Shown one piece after another: positions 38,156 through 46,995 of a stretch of DNA of 64,000 nt. This DNA is from Kitasatospora atroaurantiaca (GTDB lineage Bacteria; Actinomycetota; Actinomycetes; Streptomycetales; Streptomycetaceae), in the NCBI RefSeq assembly GCF_007828955.1, contig NZ_VIVR01000001.1:5208001-5272000 (forward strand), given 5' to 3'. The stretch's first letter is position 1. Every line of letters begins with the position of its first letter. The position numbers were made by a program, and so were the translations under genes. The notes under the pieces were generated by a model. The model saw nothing but the letters and a program-made list of their open reading frames with translations. It was not told the DNA's origin and made no database searches.

Positions 38156-39568
38156 ATGGCTAAGGCACCCGTGCTCACTCCCCAGGCGGACGACTTCCCG
38201 CGCTGGTACCAGGACCTCATCAACAAGGCCGAGCTGGCCGACAACGGTCCGGTGCGCGGCACCATGGTCATCCGACCGTACGGCTACGGCCTGTGGGAGC
38301 GGATGCAGCAGGAGATGGACGCCCGGATCAAGCGGACCGGCGCCCAGAACGCGTACTTCCCGATGTTCATCCCGCAGTCGTACCTGACCAAGGAAGCCGA
38401 GCACGTGGAGGGCTTCGCCCCCGAGCTCGCGGTGGTCACGCACGGCGGCGGCAAGGAGCTCGAGGAGCCGGTCGTGGTCCGGCCGACCTCCGAGACGATC
38501 ATCAACGAGTACTTCTCCAAGTGGGTGCAGAGCCACCGCGACCTGCCCCTGCTGATCAACCAGTGGGCCAACGTGGTCCGCTGGGAGCTGCGCCCGCGCG
38601 TCTTCCTGCGCACCACCGAGTTCCTCTGGCAGGAGGGCCACACCGCCCACGCCACGTACGAGGACGCTCGTGACTACGCCTCGATGATCCACACGGACGT
38701 CTACGGCGACTTCATGACCAACATCCTGGGCATCGACGTGGTGCTCGGCCGCAAGACCGCCAAGGAGCGCTTCGCCGGCGCCATCAACACCCTCACGCTC
38801 GAGGCGATGATGGGCGACGGCAAGGCGCTGCAGATGGGCACCAGCCACGAGCTGGGCCAGAACTTCGCCAAGGCGTTCAACACCACCTACCAGCTGCAGG
38901 GCGCCGAGCGCGAGTACGTCTGGCAGACCTCCTGGGGTGTCTCGACCCGTATGGTCGGCGGCCTGATCATGTCGCACGGTGACGACAACGGTCTGCGGGT
39001 CCCGCCGCGGCTGGCCGCCGTGCAGGCCGTGGTTCTCGCCATCAAGGGTGATGACGCGGTGATCGCCAAGGTCCGCGAGATCGGCGCGCAGCTGGAGGCC
39101 GCCGGTGTCAGGGTCGTGGTGGACGACCGCACCGACACCCCGTTCGGCCGCCGCGCGGTCGACTGGGAGCTCAAGGGCGTACCGCTGCGCATCGAGGTCG
39201 GTCCGCGCGACCTGGAGAACGGCACCGCGATGCTGGCCCGCCGGATCCCCGGTGGCAAGGAGCCGGTGGCGATCGACGGACTGGCCGCGCTGCTGCCCGG
39301 GATCCTGGAGGAGGACCAGGCACTGCTGCTCCGCCAGTCCCGCGAGCGCCGCGAGGCCCGCACGGTCGACGTCAAGAACATCGACGAGGCAGTCGAGGCC
39401 GCCGCGACCGGATGGGGCCGGATCTCCTGGGCCGACCTCGGCGCGGAGGGCGAGGCCAAGCTGGCCGAGCAGGGCGTGTCGGTCCGCTGCATCGTCGCGG
39501 CGGACGGTTCGGTGCCGCTGACGGATGATCAGGAAGGCAATATCGCAATCGTCGCCCGGGCGTACTGA
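38156..39568 (+). CDS. proS: Prolyl-tRNA synthetase, short (type 3-like) form
   Basis: 470 residues, much shorter than the usual bacterial ProRS of about 570 with its INS editing domain. Motif 1 and surroundings (GTMVIRPYGYGLWERMQQEM), TETIINEYFSKWVQSHRDLP, motif 2 (NVVRWELRPRVFLRTTEFLW) and motif 3-like GVSTRMVGGLIMSHGDDNGL are present, then an anticodon domain and a C-terminal domain ending in AY as in archaeal/eukaryotic-type enzymes. Likely charges tRNA-Pro, either as the only enzyme or as a second, perhaps drug-resistant, copy. Apparently leaderless. Confidence 0.93.
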   Translation: MAKAPVLTPQADDFPRWYQDLINKAELADNGPVRGTMVIRPYGYGLWERMQQEMDARIKRTGAQNAYFPMFIPQSYLTKEAEHVEGFAPELAVVTHGGGKELEEPVVVRPTSETIINEYFSKWVQSHRDLPLLINQWANVVRWELRPRVFLRTTEFLWQEGHTAHATYEDARDYASMIHTDVYGDFMTNILGIDVVLGRKTAKERFAGAINTLTLEAMMGDGKALQMGTSHELGQNFAKAFNTTYQLQGAEREYVWQTSWGVSTRMVGGLIMSHGDDNGLRVPPRLAAVQAVVLAIKGDDAVIAKVREIGAQLEAAGVRVVVDDRTDTPFGRRAVDWELKGVPLRIEVGPRDLENGTAMLARRIPGGKEPVAIDGLAALLPGILEEDQALLLRQSRERREARTVDVKNIDEAVEAAATGWGRISWADLGAEGEAKLAEQGVSVRCIVAADGSVPLTDDQEGNIAIVARAY

Positions 39569-39641
39569 GATCGGACCCGAGATCCGACCCGGGATCCGCC
39601 CCGAGATCGGACCTGCCGAGATCGGACGTACTGAGATCGGC
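39562..39641. repeat. Degenerate direct repeats overlapping the proS stop
   Basis: Six copies of a 9-10-nt unit like GAGATCGGA start near 39567, 39580, 39591, 39602, 39618 and 39632. GTACTGAGATCGG occurs twice (39562 and 39629), the first covering the proS stop codon. Confidence 0.6.
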
Positions 39642-40002
39642 CGCCCGAGTCGCTCTACTGAGCGTTTTTAGGCCGATTGTTCTACTGGTTGCCGACTGTC
39701 TGGTGAGACTACTGACCAGTCAACTGCCGGTCCTGCTGAACTAGCGGTACGGTATACGGCCCGTGGCCCTGTCAATTTCTGACGCGGTCGCGGGCCGTTC
39801 GCCTTGGGGCGGCACCGAGTCCCGGGGACATAGCCGAGAGCCCCGGCGAGATCCGCTGGGTCCAGAGTTGCAGGGGGTTGGTCTTGCGTCAGATCCGAAC
39901 AGCGCAATTCGCGCACGGTAGTGCATTCCTGAGAGTTCGCTGGGAATTCCCGGCAAACGGGAACTCGCGGAACATCGGCTCTCACTCCATCGTTGGCATA
40001 GC
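39569..40002. other. Intergenic, proS to the SprT-like gene
   Basis: 434 bp without a credible gene. The first 80 bp are direct repeats, then the terminator at 39651-39669. The remainder is less GC-rich than the window average and should hold the promoter of the 40003 gene. No tRNA fold was found by eye. Confidence 0.6.
39651..39669 (+). terminator. Intrinsic terminator after proS
   Basis: CGCTC-TACT-GAGCG followed at once by TTTTT (39665-39669). The stem is only 5 bp, but the T-run is rare in this GC-rich DNA. Confidence 0.6.
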
Positions 40003-40581
40003 GTGAGCACGACACAGCCCCTCGTCCTCGCGGCCGAACTGGCCGCCGCCTGGAGCGACATCCAGGCCCATCACCAGGATCTCCCCGACCTTGCCTCGCC
40101 CGAGGCACTGATCGGTGAGTCCTCCTCGGCCTGTGGCACGCGGCTCGGTTTCGAGCGGCTGCTGCACGAGGCCGCCCACGGCCTGGCCGCCGCGCGAGAC
40201 ATCCGGGACACCTCGCGGGCCGGGCGCTACCACAACAGGCGCTTCCTGCTGCTCGCCTCCGAGATCGGGCTGGCCCACCCGGTCGAGCCGCATGCAAGTA
40301 GCGGCTTCTCCCAGGTGACCATGCTCACGGAGACGCAGGAGCGGTACGCCATCACCATCGAGAGGCTGGACCGCGCACTCGGTGCGCACCAGCTGGCCGT
40401 CGCCGGCGAGGGCGCGCACCGTGCCTTCCGCGGGCCGGCCGCCCGGCACGGTTCCTCCGGGGGCGGTGTCCGGGTCAAGGCAGTGTGCGGCTGCGGTCGC
40501 AACGTCCGGGTGGTGCCTTCGGTGCTCGCTCAGGCGTCGATCGTCTGCGGCGCCTGCCAGCAGCCGTTCAGGATTGCCTGA
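40003..40581 (+). CDS. SprT-like putative zinc metallopeptidase with C-terminal zinc ribbon
   Basis: 192 residues, GTG start. HEAAH at residues 55-59 is an HExxH zinc-protease motif, followed by DTSRAGRYHNRRFLLLASEIGL; His77 in YHN fits the third zinc ligand of SprT-like proteins. After a variable middle, Cys162/Cys164 and Cys182/Cys185 form a zinc ribbon (VCGCGRNVRV...IVCGACQQPF). Such proteins are common in actinomycete chromosomes and mobile elements, without known substrates. Proteolytic activity is inferred from motifs only. Confidence 0.72.
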   Translation: MSTTQPLVLAAELAAAWSDIQAHHQDLPDLASPEALIGESSSACGTRLGFERLLHEAAHGLAAARDIRDTSRAGRYHNRRFLLLASEIGLAHPVEPHASSGFSQVTMLTETQERYAITIERLDRALGAHQLAVAGEGAHRAFRGPAARHGSSGGGVRVKAVCGCGRNVRVVPSVLAQASIVCGACQQPFRIA

Positions 40582-40974
40582 CCTGCTGGATTGCCTGACC
40601 TGGCGGGTCCACCACACCCGGTGGTCCGCCTGACCTGCTGGATCGCCTGATCGTCTGATCGGCCGGATTGCCTGGTTCGTCGCCAGGCGGTTGTCCGGCT
40701 CAGCTGTAGCTCGGCTCAACCGAGGGCGGGGGCCCTCGGTCGGGCCGACCGGCACCATGCCGCCCGGTGCATCCCCGGCGCATCCCCGGTGCGCTCCCGG
40801 CGGCCTCGGTCCGGGCGTCCTGCCGAGGTGTGGCAGAATGGACAGCTGAGTACTCGGCAGCCGAGCAGGACCCCTCTCTCCTACGGCTGGCGTGTCCCTT
40901 GAACGGCCGACCCCGCAACCCCACGCGGTGGCAGCGGCCGCTCACCCACGTCAACACCAGGAGAATCCACTCCC
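40582..40974. other. Intergenic, SprT-like gene to rpsP
   Basis: 393 bp. It holds two near-identical 23-nt direct repeats (40576-40598 and 40628-40650, one mismatch) around a hairpin at 40602-40630, and further on the rpsP promoter region; CAGAAT near 40835 is a candidate -10. A tight palindrome CTCGGCAGCCGAG lies in the leader. No gene seen. Confidence 0.6.
40602..40630. terminator. Hairpin after the SprT-like gene
   Basis: GGCGG..CCACC-ACACCC-GGTGG.CCGCC, a two-part stem 20 bp after the stop codon. No T-run. Confidence 0.5.
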
Positions 40975-41406
40975 GTGGCAGTCAAGATCAAGCTCAAGCG
41001 TCTCGGCAAGATTCGCTCCCCGCACTACCGCATCGTCGTTGCCGACTCGCGCACCAAGCGTGACGGTCGCGCCATCGAGGAGATCGGCATCTACCAGCCG
41101 ACCTACAACCCCTCGAAGATCGAGGTCGACACCGACCGCGCCCAGTACTGGCTGTCCGTCGGCGCCCAGCCGACCGAGCCGGTCCTCGCCATCCTCAAGC
41201 TGACCGGTGACTGGCAGAAGTTCAAGGGCCTGCCGGCTCCGGAGCCGCTGAAGGTCGCCGAGCCGAAGGTCACCGACTTCAGCCACCTCTTCGCCAAGGC
41301 CGTCGCCGGCTTCGAGGACAGCACCACCGGTGTTGCCATCACCCCGAAGGCCAAGAAGTCGGACAAGGCCGAGGCTGACGCCGAGGCCGCTTCCACCGAG
41401 GCCTGA
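40975..41406 (+). CDS. rpsP: 30S ribosomal protein S16
   Basis: 143 residues, GTG start with AGGAG upstream. Core [20 protein letters not shown] and [14 protein letters not shown] are typical. A C-terminal extension (about 95-143) rich in Lys, Ala and Glu is usual for actinobacteria. First gene of the rpsP–khpA–rimM–trmD–rplS cluster. Confidence 0.98.
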   Translation: MAVKIKLKRLGKIRSPHYRIVVADSRTKRDGRAIEEIGIYQPTYNPSKIEVDTDRAQYWLSVGAQPTEPVLAILKLTGDWQKFKGLPAPEPLKVAEPKVTDFSHLFAKAVAGFEDSTTGVAITPKAKKSDKAEADAEAASTEA

Positions 41407-41408
41407 TC

Positions 41409-41648
41409 ATGATCGAGGAAGCCCTCGACCACCTGGTGAAGGGCATCGTCGAGCACCCCGACGAGGTGCAGGTGCGCTCGCGCAACCTGCGACGGGGTAA
41501 CACCATCGAGGTGCGGGTGCACCCCGATGACCTCGGCAAGGTGATCGGCCGGGGCGGCCGGACCGCGCGCGCTCTGCGCACCGTGGTCGGCGCGCTCGGC
41601 GGTCGCAACGTCCGGGTCGACCTGGTCGATGTGGACAGCATTCGCTGA
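41409..41648 (+). CDS. khpA: KH-domain RNA-binding protein KhpA
   Basis: 79 residues; a single KH domain with the GRGGRTARALR loop (GxxG) near residue 46. Starts 2 bp after the rpsP stop. KhpA binds many RNAs in Gram-positive bacteria, usually with KhpB. A strong intrinsic terminator follows it. Confidence 0.95.
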   Translation: MIEEALDHLVKGIVEHPDEVQVRSRNLRRGNTIEVRVHPDDLGKVIGRGGRTARALRTVVGALGGRNVRVDLVDVDSIR

Positions 41649-41668
41649 CGCACAGTCGTCAGGCTTGG

Positions 41669-41706
41669 GGCCGGTCGGGACGTTTGTCGTCCCGACCGGC
41701 CTTTTT
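41669..41706 (+). terminator. Intrinsic terminator inside the rpsP–trmD cluster
   Basis: 14-bp perfect stem GGCCGGTCGGGACG / CGTCCCGACCGGCC (41669-41682 and 41688-41701) with a 5-nt loop, then TTTTT. It lies between khpA and rimM, so it should limit read-through to rimM–trmD–rplS. Confidence 0.9.
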
Positions 41707-41747
41707 CTCGTTCCGGTACAGCACCAGACTTCAGGAGAGCGATCACC

Positions 41748-42422
41748 GTGCAGCTCGTCGTCGGCAAAATCGGCCGCGCCCACGGCATCAAGGGGGACGT
41801 CAGCGTCGAGGTCCGCACCGACGAGCCGGAGCTCCGGCTCGGCCCGGGGGCGGTGCTGTTCACCGACCCGGCCTCGGCCGGACCGTTGACCGTCGAGTCG
41901 GGCAAGGTGCACAGCGGCCGACTGCTGCTGCGCTTCGCCGGGGTCAAGGACCGTAACGGGGCCGAGGCCCTGCGCGGGACGATCCTGATCGCCGAGGTCG
42001 ACCCGGAGGAGCGGCCGGACGATCCGGACGAGTACTACGACCACCAGCTGATCGGCCTGGACGTGGTGCTGCTCGACGGCACTCCGGTCGGCGAGCTGGC
42101 CGAGGTCGTCCACCTGCCGTACCAGGACCTGCTGAACGTCAGGCGGGCCGACGGTACTGAGGTGCTGGTGCCCTTCGTCGAGCGGATCGTGCCGACCATC
42201 GACCTGGAGAACCAGCGCGCCGTCATCGACCCGCCGCCCGGGCTGATCGACCCCGAGCAGGCTGTGGTGGTGCGCAGCGACGACGACGAGTCCTCGGCCG
42301 ACGAGTCCTCGGACGACGAGTCTTCGGACGGTGCGACTTCGGACGGTGCGACTTCGGGTGGCGAGGCTTCCGGCGGTGCGGCTACGGGCGAGCGGGCTTC
42401 GGACGGCGAGGCCGACGCGTGA
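41748..42422 (+). CDS. rimM: Ribosome maturation factor RimM
   Basis: 224 residues, GTG start with AGGAGAG upstream. N-terminal RimM fold ([20 protein letters not shown]) and PRC-barrel domain ([40 protein letters not shown]). Helps mature the 3' domain of 16S rRNA and binds S19. Residues about 178-224 are an added low-complexity tail of Asp, Glu, Ser, Gly and Ala with imperfect repeats. The stop overlaps the trmD start (GTGA). Confidence 0.95.
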   Translation: MQLVVGKIGRAHGIKGDVSVEVRTDEPELRLGPGAVLFTDPASAGPLTVESGKVHSGRLLLRFAGVKDRNGAEALRGTILIAEVDPEERPDDPDEYYDHQLIGLDVVLLDGTPVGELAEVVHLPYQDLLNVRRADGTEVLVPFVERIVPTIDLENQRAVIDPPPGLIDPEQAVVVRSDDDESSADESSDDESSDGATSDGATSGGEASGGAATGERASDGEADA

Positions 42423-43246
42423 GTGAGATGCGGATCGACGTCGTCACGATCTTCCCCGAGTACCTGGAGCCGCTGAACGTCTCCCTGGTGGGCAAGGCCC
42501 GGGCTCGCGGCCAGCTCGACGTCCACCTGCACGACCTGCGCAGCTGGACGACCGATGTGCACCGTACGGTCGACGACACCCCGTACGGTGGCGGCCCCGG
42601 CATGGTGATGAAGCCGGAGCCGTGGGGGGCCGCGCTGGACGCCGTGCTCGCCCAGGGGCCGGAGGGCTCGGTGCCGACGCTGGTCGTCCCCACCCCGAGC
42701 GGCCGCCCTTTCACCCAGGAACTCGCGCAGGAACTGGCCGAGCAGCCCTGGCTGGCCTTCGCCCCCGCGCGGTACGAGGGCATCGACCGGCGGGTGATCG
42801 AGGAGGCGGCAACCCGGATGCCCGTGGTCGAGGCTTCCATCGGCGACTACGTCCTGGCCGGCGGTGAGGTCGCCGTGCTGGTGATGGTCGAGGCGATCGC
42901 GCGACTGCTCCCGGGCGTGCTCGGCAACGCCGAGTCCCACCGAGACGACTCCTTCGCCCCCGGGGCCATGGCCGATCTGCTGGAGGGCCCCGTCTACACC
43001 AAGCCGGCCGAGTGGCGTGGGCGGGAGGTGCCGGAGGTGCTGCTCAGCGGCCATCACGGCAAGATCGCCCGCTGGCGGCGCGAGCAGGCCTTCGCCCGCA
43101 CTCTGGCGAACCGCCCCGATCTGGTCGAACGCTGGCAGATCGGAGCCTTCGACAAGAAGGACCGAGAGGCCCTCAGCATCCTCGGCCTGATGTGGGACGA
43201 GGAGCTCGGCCGATTTCGGCGTCCGGCCGATGCTGTGGAAGAATAG
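42419..43246 (+). CDS. trmD: tRNA (guanine(37)-N1)-methyltransferase
   Basis: 275 residues; the GTG overlaps the rimM stop, and an ATG at 42428 ([13 protein letters not shown]) is the alternative. SPOUT trefoil-knot motifs: [31 protein letters not shown] and [20 protein letters not shown]. Modifies G37 next to the anticodon to prevent frameshifting. rplS follows after 153 bp. Confidence 0.97.
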   Translation: MSEMRIDVVTIFPEYLEPLNVSLVGKARARGQLDVHLHDLRSWTTDVHRTVDDTPYGGGPGMVMKPEPWGAALDAVLAQGPEGSVPTLVVPTPSGRPFTQELAQELAEQPWLAFAPARYEGIDRRVIEEAATRMPVVEASIGDYVLAGGEVAVLVMVEAIARLLPGVLGNAESHRDDSFAPGAMADLLEGPVYTKPAEWRGREVPEVLLSGHHGKIARWRREQAFARTLANRPDLVERWQIGAFDKKDREALSILGLMWDEELGRFRRPADAVEE

Positions 43247-43399
43247 GCGACTGTTGTCTGCCGCTGGGCTCCTCCCGTAGAAGTCAGTGGACCGGTGCCC
43301 CCGCCACGGGGGGATCACCGCCAACCGAAGCGGCCCGCAGCACACCCCATTGTGACGAACTTCCGTGGGCGGCCCGTGGCGCCTGCGATGGAGAGCATC

Positions 43400-43750
43400 A
43401 TGAGCAACAAGCTCGCTGCTGTCGACGCGGCTTCGCTGCGCACCGACGTTCCGGCCTTCCGCGCCGGTGACACCCTGAAGGTTCACGTCCGGGTCATCGA
43501 GGGCAACCGCTCCCGTGTCCAGGTCTTCCAGGGCGTCGTCATCCGTCGCCACGGCGCCGGCATCGGTGAGACCTTCACCGTCCGCAAGGTCAGCTTCAAC
43601 GTCGGCGTGGAGCGCACCTTCCCGGTGCACACCCCGGTCGTCGAGAAGATCGAGGTCGTCACCCGCGGTGCGGTCCGCCGCGCCAAGCTGTACTACCTGC
43701 GTGACCTTCGTGGCAAGGCCGCGAAGATCAAGGAGAAGCGCGACCGCTGA
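43400..43750 (+). CDS. rplS: 50S ribosomal protein L19
   Basis: 116 residues from ATG 43400 ([20 protein letters not shown]), preceded by GGAGAG at 6 nt; an ATG at 43388 would overlap that site. Signature region [20 protein letters not shown] and [20 protein letters not shown]. The 153-bp gap after trmD suggests its own promoter too. Confidence 0.97.
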   Translation: MSNKLAAVDAASLRTDVPAFRAGDTLKVHVRVIEGNRSRVQVFQGVVIRRHGAGIGETFTVRKVSFNVGVERTFPVHTPVVEKIEVVTRGAVRRAKLYYLRDLRGKAAKIKEKRDR

Positions 43751-43757
43751 TCCACTG

Positions 43758-43778
43758 ACCCCCGGCGCTGTCGGGGGT
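43758..43778 (+). terminator. Hairpin after rplS
   Basis: ACCCCCG (43758-43764) pairs with CGGGGGT (43772-43778) around a 7-nt loop, 7 bp after the stop and 49 bp before sipW. Separates the ribosomal operon from the signal peptidases. Confidence 0.7.
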
Positions 43779-43827
43779 TCAGTACGCTCGGACCGGGCTG
43801 GGCGCCTTCGGGATAAGCTCAGCCCCA

Positions 43828-44655
43828 ATGAGCACGCACGAGCCACTCGCGGACCGCGACGAGAGTCCTGCACCTTCGGGTGCGGACTCGCCGTCGCGGT
43901 CCGCGGTCGTGTCTGCGGCCTCTGCCGCTCCCGAAGCCTCTGCCGCGCCTGCTGTGCCTGCCGCGCCTGCCGTGCCTGCGCAGGAACGTTCGGGCTGGTT
44001 CTCACGGGACCTCCTTCTGGTCGCGGGCGTGTGCCTCCTGGCGCTGCTGCTGGTGAACGCCTTCGTCGCCAGACCTTTCGCCGTACCGTCCGCCTCGATG
44101 GAGAACACCCTGCGCCCGGGGGACCGGCTGGTGGTGAACCAGCTCGCGTACGACTTCGGCGGACACGCCGAGCGCGGGGACGTGGTGGTCTTCGACGGGA
44201 CGGGCTCCTTCCTCCCGTATGCCTCCGAGTCCTCCGGCGCGCAGCGTTTCGTGGCCGGCCTCGGACTGGCCTCGAGCGGTGACACGGTCTATGTGAAGCG
44301 CGTGATCGGGATCGGCGGCGACCGGGTGACCTGCTGCGGCTCGGACGGGCGGATCAAGGTCAACGGCGTGCCGCTGGAGGAGTCGGACTACCTCTCCCCG
44401 GGTGACGCTCCCTCCCAGGTGCCCTTCGATGTCGTGGTGCCGGCCGGGAAGCTGTGGGTGATGGGGGACCACCGGAGCGACTCCCGGGACTCGCGGGATC
44501 ACCTCGGGCAGCCGGGCGGCGGCTTCGTGCCCGAGTCCAAGGTGATCGGTCGTGCGGACTGGGTGGTCTTCCCGTTCGGACGGTGGACGTCGTTGGACCG
44601 CCCCGCAGGCTTCGCCGCGCTAGGGGGGACTGGTGGTCATGGGGACCAGAGGTAG
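43828..44655 (+). CDS. sipW: Type I signal peptidase (SipW-like)
   Basis: 275 residues. An Ala/Pro/Ser-rich cytoplasmic start (1-55) precedes one membrane helix (DLLLVAGVCLLALLLVNAFV). Catalytic Ser90 lies in PSASM and Lys157 in YVKRVIG; GDHRSDSRDS and the box E region are present. Removes signal peptides outside the membrane. First of four adjacent paralogues, matching the S. lividans sipW–X–Y–Z cluster; the symbol follows gene order. The last 23 bp overlap sipX. Confidence 0.93.
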   Translation: MSTHEPLADRDESPAPSGADSPSRSAVVSAASAAPEASAAPAVPAAPAVPAQERSGWFSRDLLLVAGVCLLALLLVNAFVARPFAVPSASMENTLRPGDRLVVNQLAYDFGGHAERGDVVVFDGTGSFLPYASESSGAQRFVAGLGLASSGDTVYVKRVIGIGGDRVTCCGSDGRIKVNGVPLEESDYLSPGDAPSQVPFDVVVPAGKLWVMGDHRSDSRDSRDHLGQPGGGFVPESKVIGRADWVVFPFGRWTSLDRPAGFAALGGTGGHGDQR

Positions 44656-45619
44656 GGGTCGGTCGGCCGAGCCCATCGGCGCGGATCCCGCCCTGTCGAC
44701 ACCTACCGTCGCCAGGGGACGCGCCGAGCGGCGGAGGACGGCACGACGTGCCGCGCGTCGTCGGCGGCGCTCCCTGGTTCGTGAACTGCCGCTGATCGCC
44801 GTGGTCGCGCTCCTGATCGCTCTGCTGTTGAAGACGTTCATGGTGCAGGTCTTCGTCATCCCTTCCGGCTCGATGGAACAGACCATCGAGATCGGCGACC
44901 GGGTCCTGGTCGACAAGCTCACCCCGTGGTTCGGGAGCGAGCCGGCCCGCGGTGAGGTGGTGGTCTTCAAGGACCCCGGGGGATGGTTGGAAGCGGACCA
45001 CAAGCCCTCCTCGGACGGGCCGGTGCTGCACGGGGTGAAGCAGGTCTTCTCGTACGTCGGGCTGCTGCCCTCGGAGAACGAGCAGGATCTGATCAAGCGG
45101 GTGATCGGCGTTCCCGGGGACACGGTCGAGTGCTGCGACGCCCAGGGGCGGCTGCATGTCAACGGCACCGCCCTGGACGAGCCCTATCTCGCGCCGGGCA
45201 ACGCGCCTTCGAAGCAGCCCTTCAAGGTCACGGTGCCCGCCGGGCGCCTCTGGGTGATGGGGGACCACCGCGAGGTCTCCGCGGACTCCCGCTACCACAT
45301 GGGGAATCCGGGCGGAGGCACCATTCCCATGGAGAACGTGGTCGGGCGCGCGTTCGTGATCGCGTGGCCGATGCAGCGGGTGAGTCAACTCGACGTCCCT
45401 TCCTCCCTCTCCTCGCTGCCCGTCCTGTCGCCGCCTGCCCAGGCGGCGGCCACCGGAGCGGGCGGCGTACGAGCGCGCGCCGTCGAAGGTGTGCCTGAAT
45501 CGATCGGGTCGAACCCGGATCCCACGGAACCTCCACTCGTTATGGGTGTGTTGGGCGTCATTCCGCGCATTGTGCGGTCGAGGCGGTCGATGGCTCGGCG
45601 CGAACCGCCCGCCGGTTGA
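44633..45619 (+). CDS. sipX: Type I signal peptidase (SipX-like)
   Basis: 328 residues from GTG 44633 (ATG 44639 possible). A very basic stretch ([20 protein letters not shown]) precedes the membrane helix. Catalytic Ser80 (IPSGSM) and Lys155 (DLIKRVIG) are present, as is GDHREVSADSRYH. A C-terminal hydrophobic segment (PLVMGVLGVIPRIV) may be a second anchor, as described for SipX. Translationally coupled to sipW. Confidence 0.93.
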   Translation: MVMGTRGRGRSAEPIGADPALSTPTVARGRAERRRTARRAARRRRRSLVRELPLIAVVALLIALLLKTFMVQVFVIPSGSMEQTIEIGDRVLVDKLTPWFGSEPARGEVVVFKDPGGWLEADHKPSSDGPVLHGVKQVFSYVGLLPSENEQDLIKRVIGVPGDTVECCDAQGRLHVNGTALDEPYLAPGNAPSKQPFKVTVPAGRLWVMGDHREVSADSRYHMGNPGGGTIPMENVVGRAFVIAWPMQRVSQLDVPSSLSSLPVLSPPAQAAATGAGGVRARAVEGVPESIGSNPDPTEPPLVMGVLGVIPRIVRSRRSMARREPPAG

Positions 45620-45848
45620 TCGCCTGGTGTGCAGTGTGGGAGCACGGGCGTGACGCCCGGGAGTGATAGAGAAGTGCTGGAGTGCTCGGTGTACGGTCCG
45701 CTTGCCTCCGGAGGCTGTGCTGGTGTCAGGAGTGCCCGTGACGGGCAGGCCTGAGGCGGGTTGACGGTCGGTCACAGAGCGTGGTGCCCGCTGTGCGGCA
45801 CTGGTGAGCGCGGACGCGCAGGCGTCCGCACAGCAGGGAGGAGATGTT

Positions 45849-46850
45849 GTGGGGGATCTGGTGATCGGCGCCCGCTCAGGAGGTCCTGAGCCCGAGGGCG
45901 TCGGCAGCCGCATGATCCGGTCCACCGAGTCCGCACAGCCGTTGGAGCCTGTCGACGACGGGACGGCTGCCCAGGCGGCCGGCGGTTCTGATGGCGGGCC
46001 CGGTCGACTGGGCGGTTCTGACGGCATGGACGGCTCGACGGACCAGTCCGCGGACGAGGCGTCGGAGGGAACGGGAGGAAGTTCCAGCAGGGCGCCGAAG
46101 CAGCGTTCGTTCTGGAAGGAACTGCCGATCCTGATCGGCATTGCGCTGATCCTGGCTCTGGTGATCAAGACCTTCTTCGTCCAGGCGTTCTCCATTCCGT
46201 CGGGGTCGATGCAGAACACTCTGCAGATCGGCGACCGGGTGCTGGTGGACAAGCTCACGCCGTGGTTCGGCGCGGAGCCTGAGCGCGGCGAGGTCGTGGT
46301 CTTCCACGACCCCGGAGGCTGGCTGAACGACGAGCCGACCCAGCAGAGCAACAACTCCTTCGTCCGGGGCCTGCAGAACGTCCTCAGCTTCATCGGGCTG
46401 ATGCCGTCGGCCAATGAGAAAGACCTGATCAAGCGCGTCATCGCGGTCGGCGGCGACACCGTCGAGTGCCAGGGCAGCGGGCCGGTCAAGGTGAACGGCG
46501 TCGCGCTGAACGAGCCGTACATCTTCCCCGGCGCCGTTCCCTGCGGGGACAAGCCCTTCGGCCCGGTGAAGGTGCCGGACGGTCGGATCTGGGTGATGGG
46601 CGACCACCGAAACGACTCGCTGGACTCCCGCTTCCACCAAGACCAGCCGGGTGGCGGCACGGTGCCGGTCGACAACGTGATCGGCCGGGCCTTCGTCGTC
46701 GCGTGGCCGATCAGCAACTGGGCGACTCTGCCCGTGCCCAGCACCTTCGACCAGAAGGGCCTGGCCTCGGCCGTGCTGCCGTTCGCGCCGGCTGCCGGGG
46801 CGGCGGCCGCGGTGCCGGCGGTGTGGTGGCTCCGGCGGTATCGCCGCTGA
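45849..46850 (+). CDS. sipY: Type I signal peptidase (SipY-like)
   Basis: 333 residues from GTG 45849, which has GGGAGGAG 5-6 nt upstream; a GTG at 45804 is in frame but lacks a ribosome site. Acidic Gly/Ser-rich cytoplasmic tail (1-88), membrane helix ELPILIGIALILALVIKTFF, catalytic Ser120 (IPSGSM) and Lys195 (DLIKRVIA). Ends with a hydrophobic stretch and RRYRR. In S. lividans SipY is the main peptidase. A 229-bp gap before it suggests its own promoter. Confidence 0.93.
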   Translation: MGDLVIGARSGGPEPEGVGSRMIRSTESAQPLEPVDDGTAAQAAGGSDGGPGRLGGSDGMDGSTDQSADEASEGTGGSSSRAPKQRSFWKELPILIGIALILALVIKTFFVQAFSIPSGSMQNTLQIGDRVLVDKLTPWFGAEPERGEVVVFHDPGGWLNDEPTQQSNNSFVRGLQNVLSFIGLMPSANEKDLIKRVIAVGGDTVECQGSGPVKVNGVALNEPYIFPGAVPCGDKPFGPVKVPDGRIWVMGDHRNDSLDSRFHQDQPGGGTVPVDNVIGRAFVVAWPISNWATLPVPSTFDQKGLASAVLPFAPAAGAAAAVPAVWWLRRYRR

Positions 46851-46995
46851 CAGCGCCCTGGTCTGCTGTCGGGTCTTGCGCGGGCCGTGGTACCGGCGAG
46901 TAATCTGCTCGCACGTGCCACGGCCCGTCGGCCTTTCCGATCCTGCCGCGGCGTACCCGTGCGGAGCGCGGGTCGACCAGGAAGGGACGGTGCCG

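Noticed and set aside
39562-39641. CRISPR-like array after proS
   Set aside because: Units are only about 10 nt, irregularly spaced and degenerate, with no cas genes nearby.
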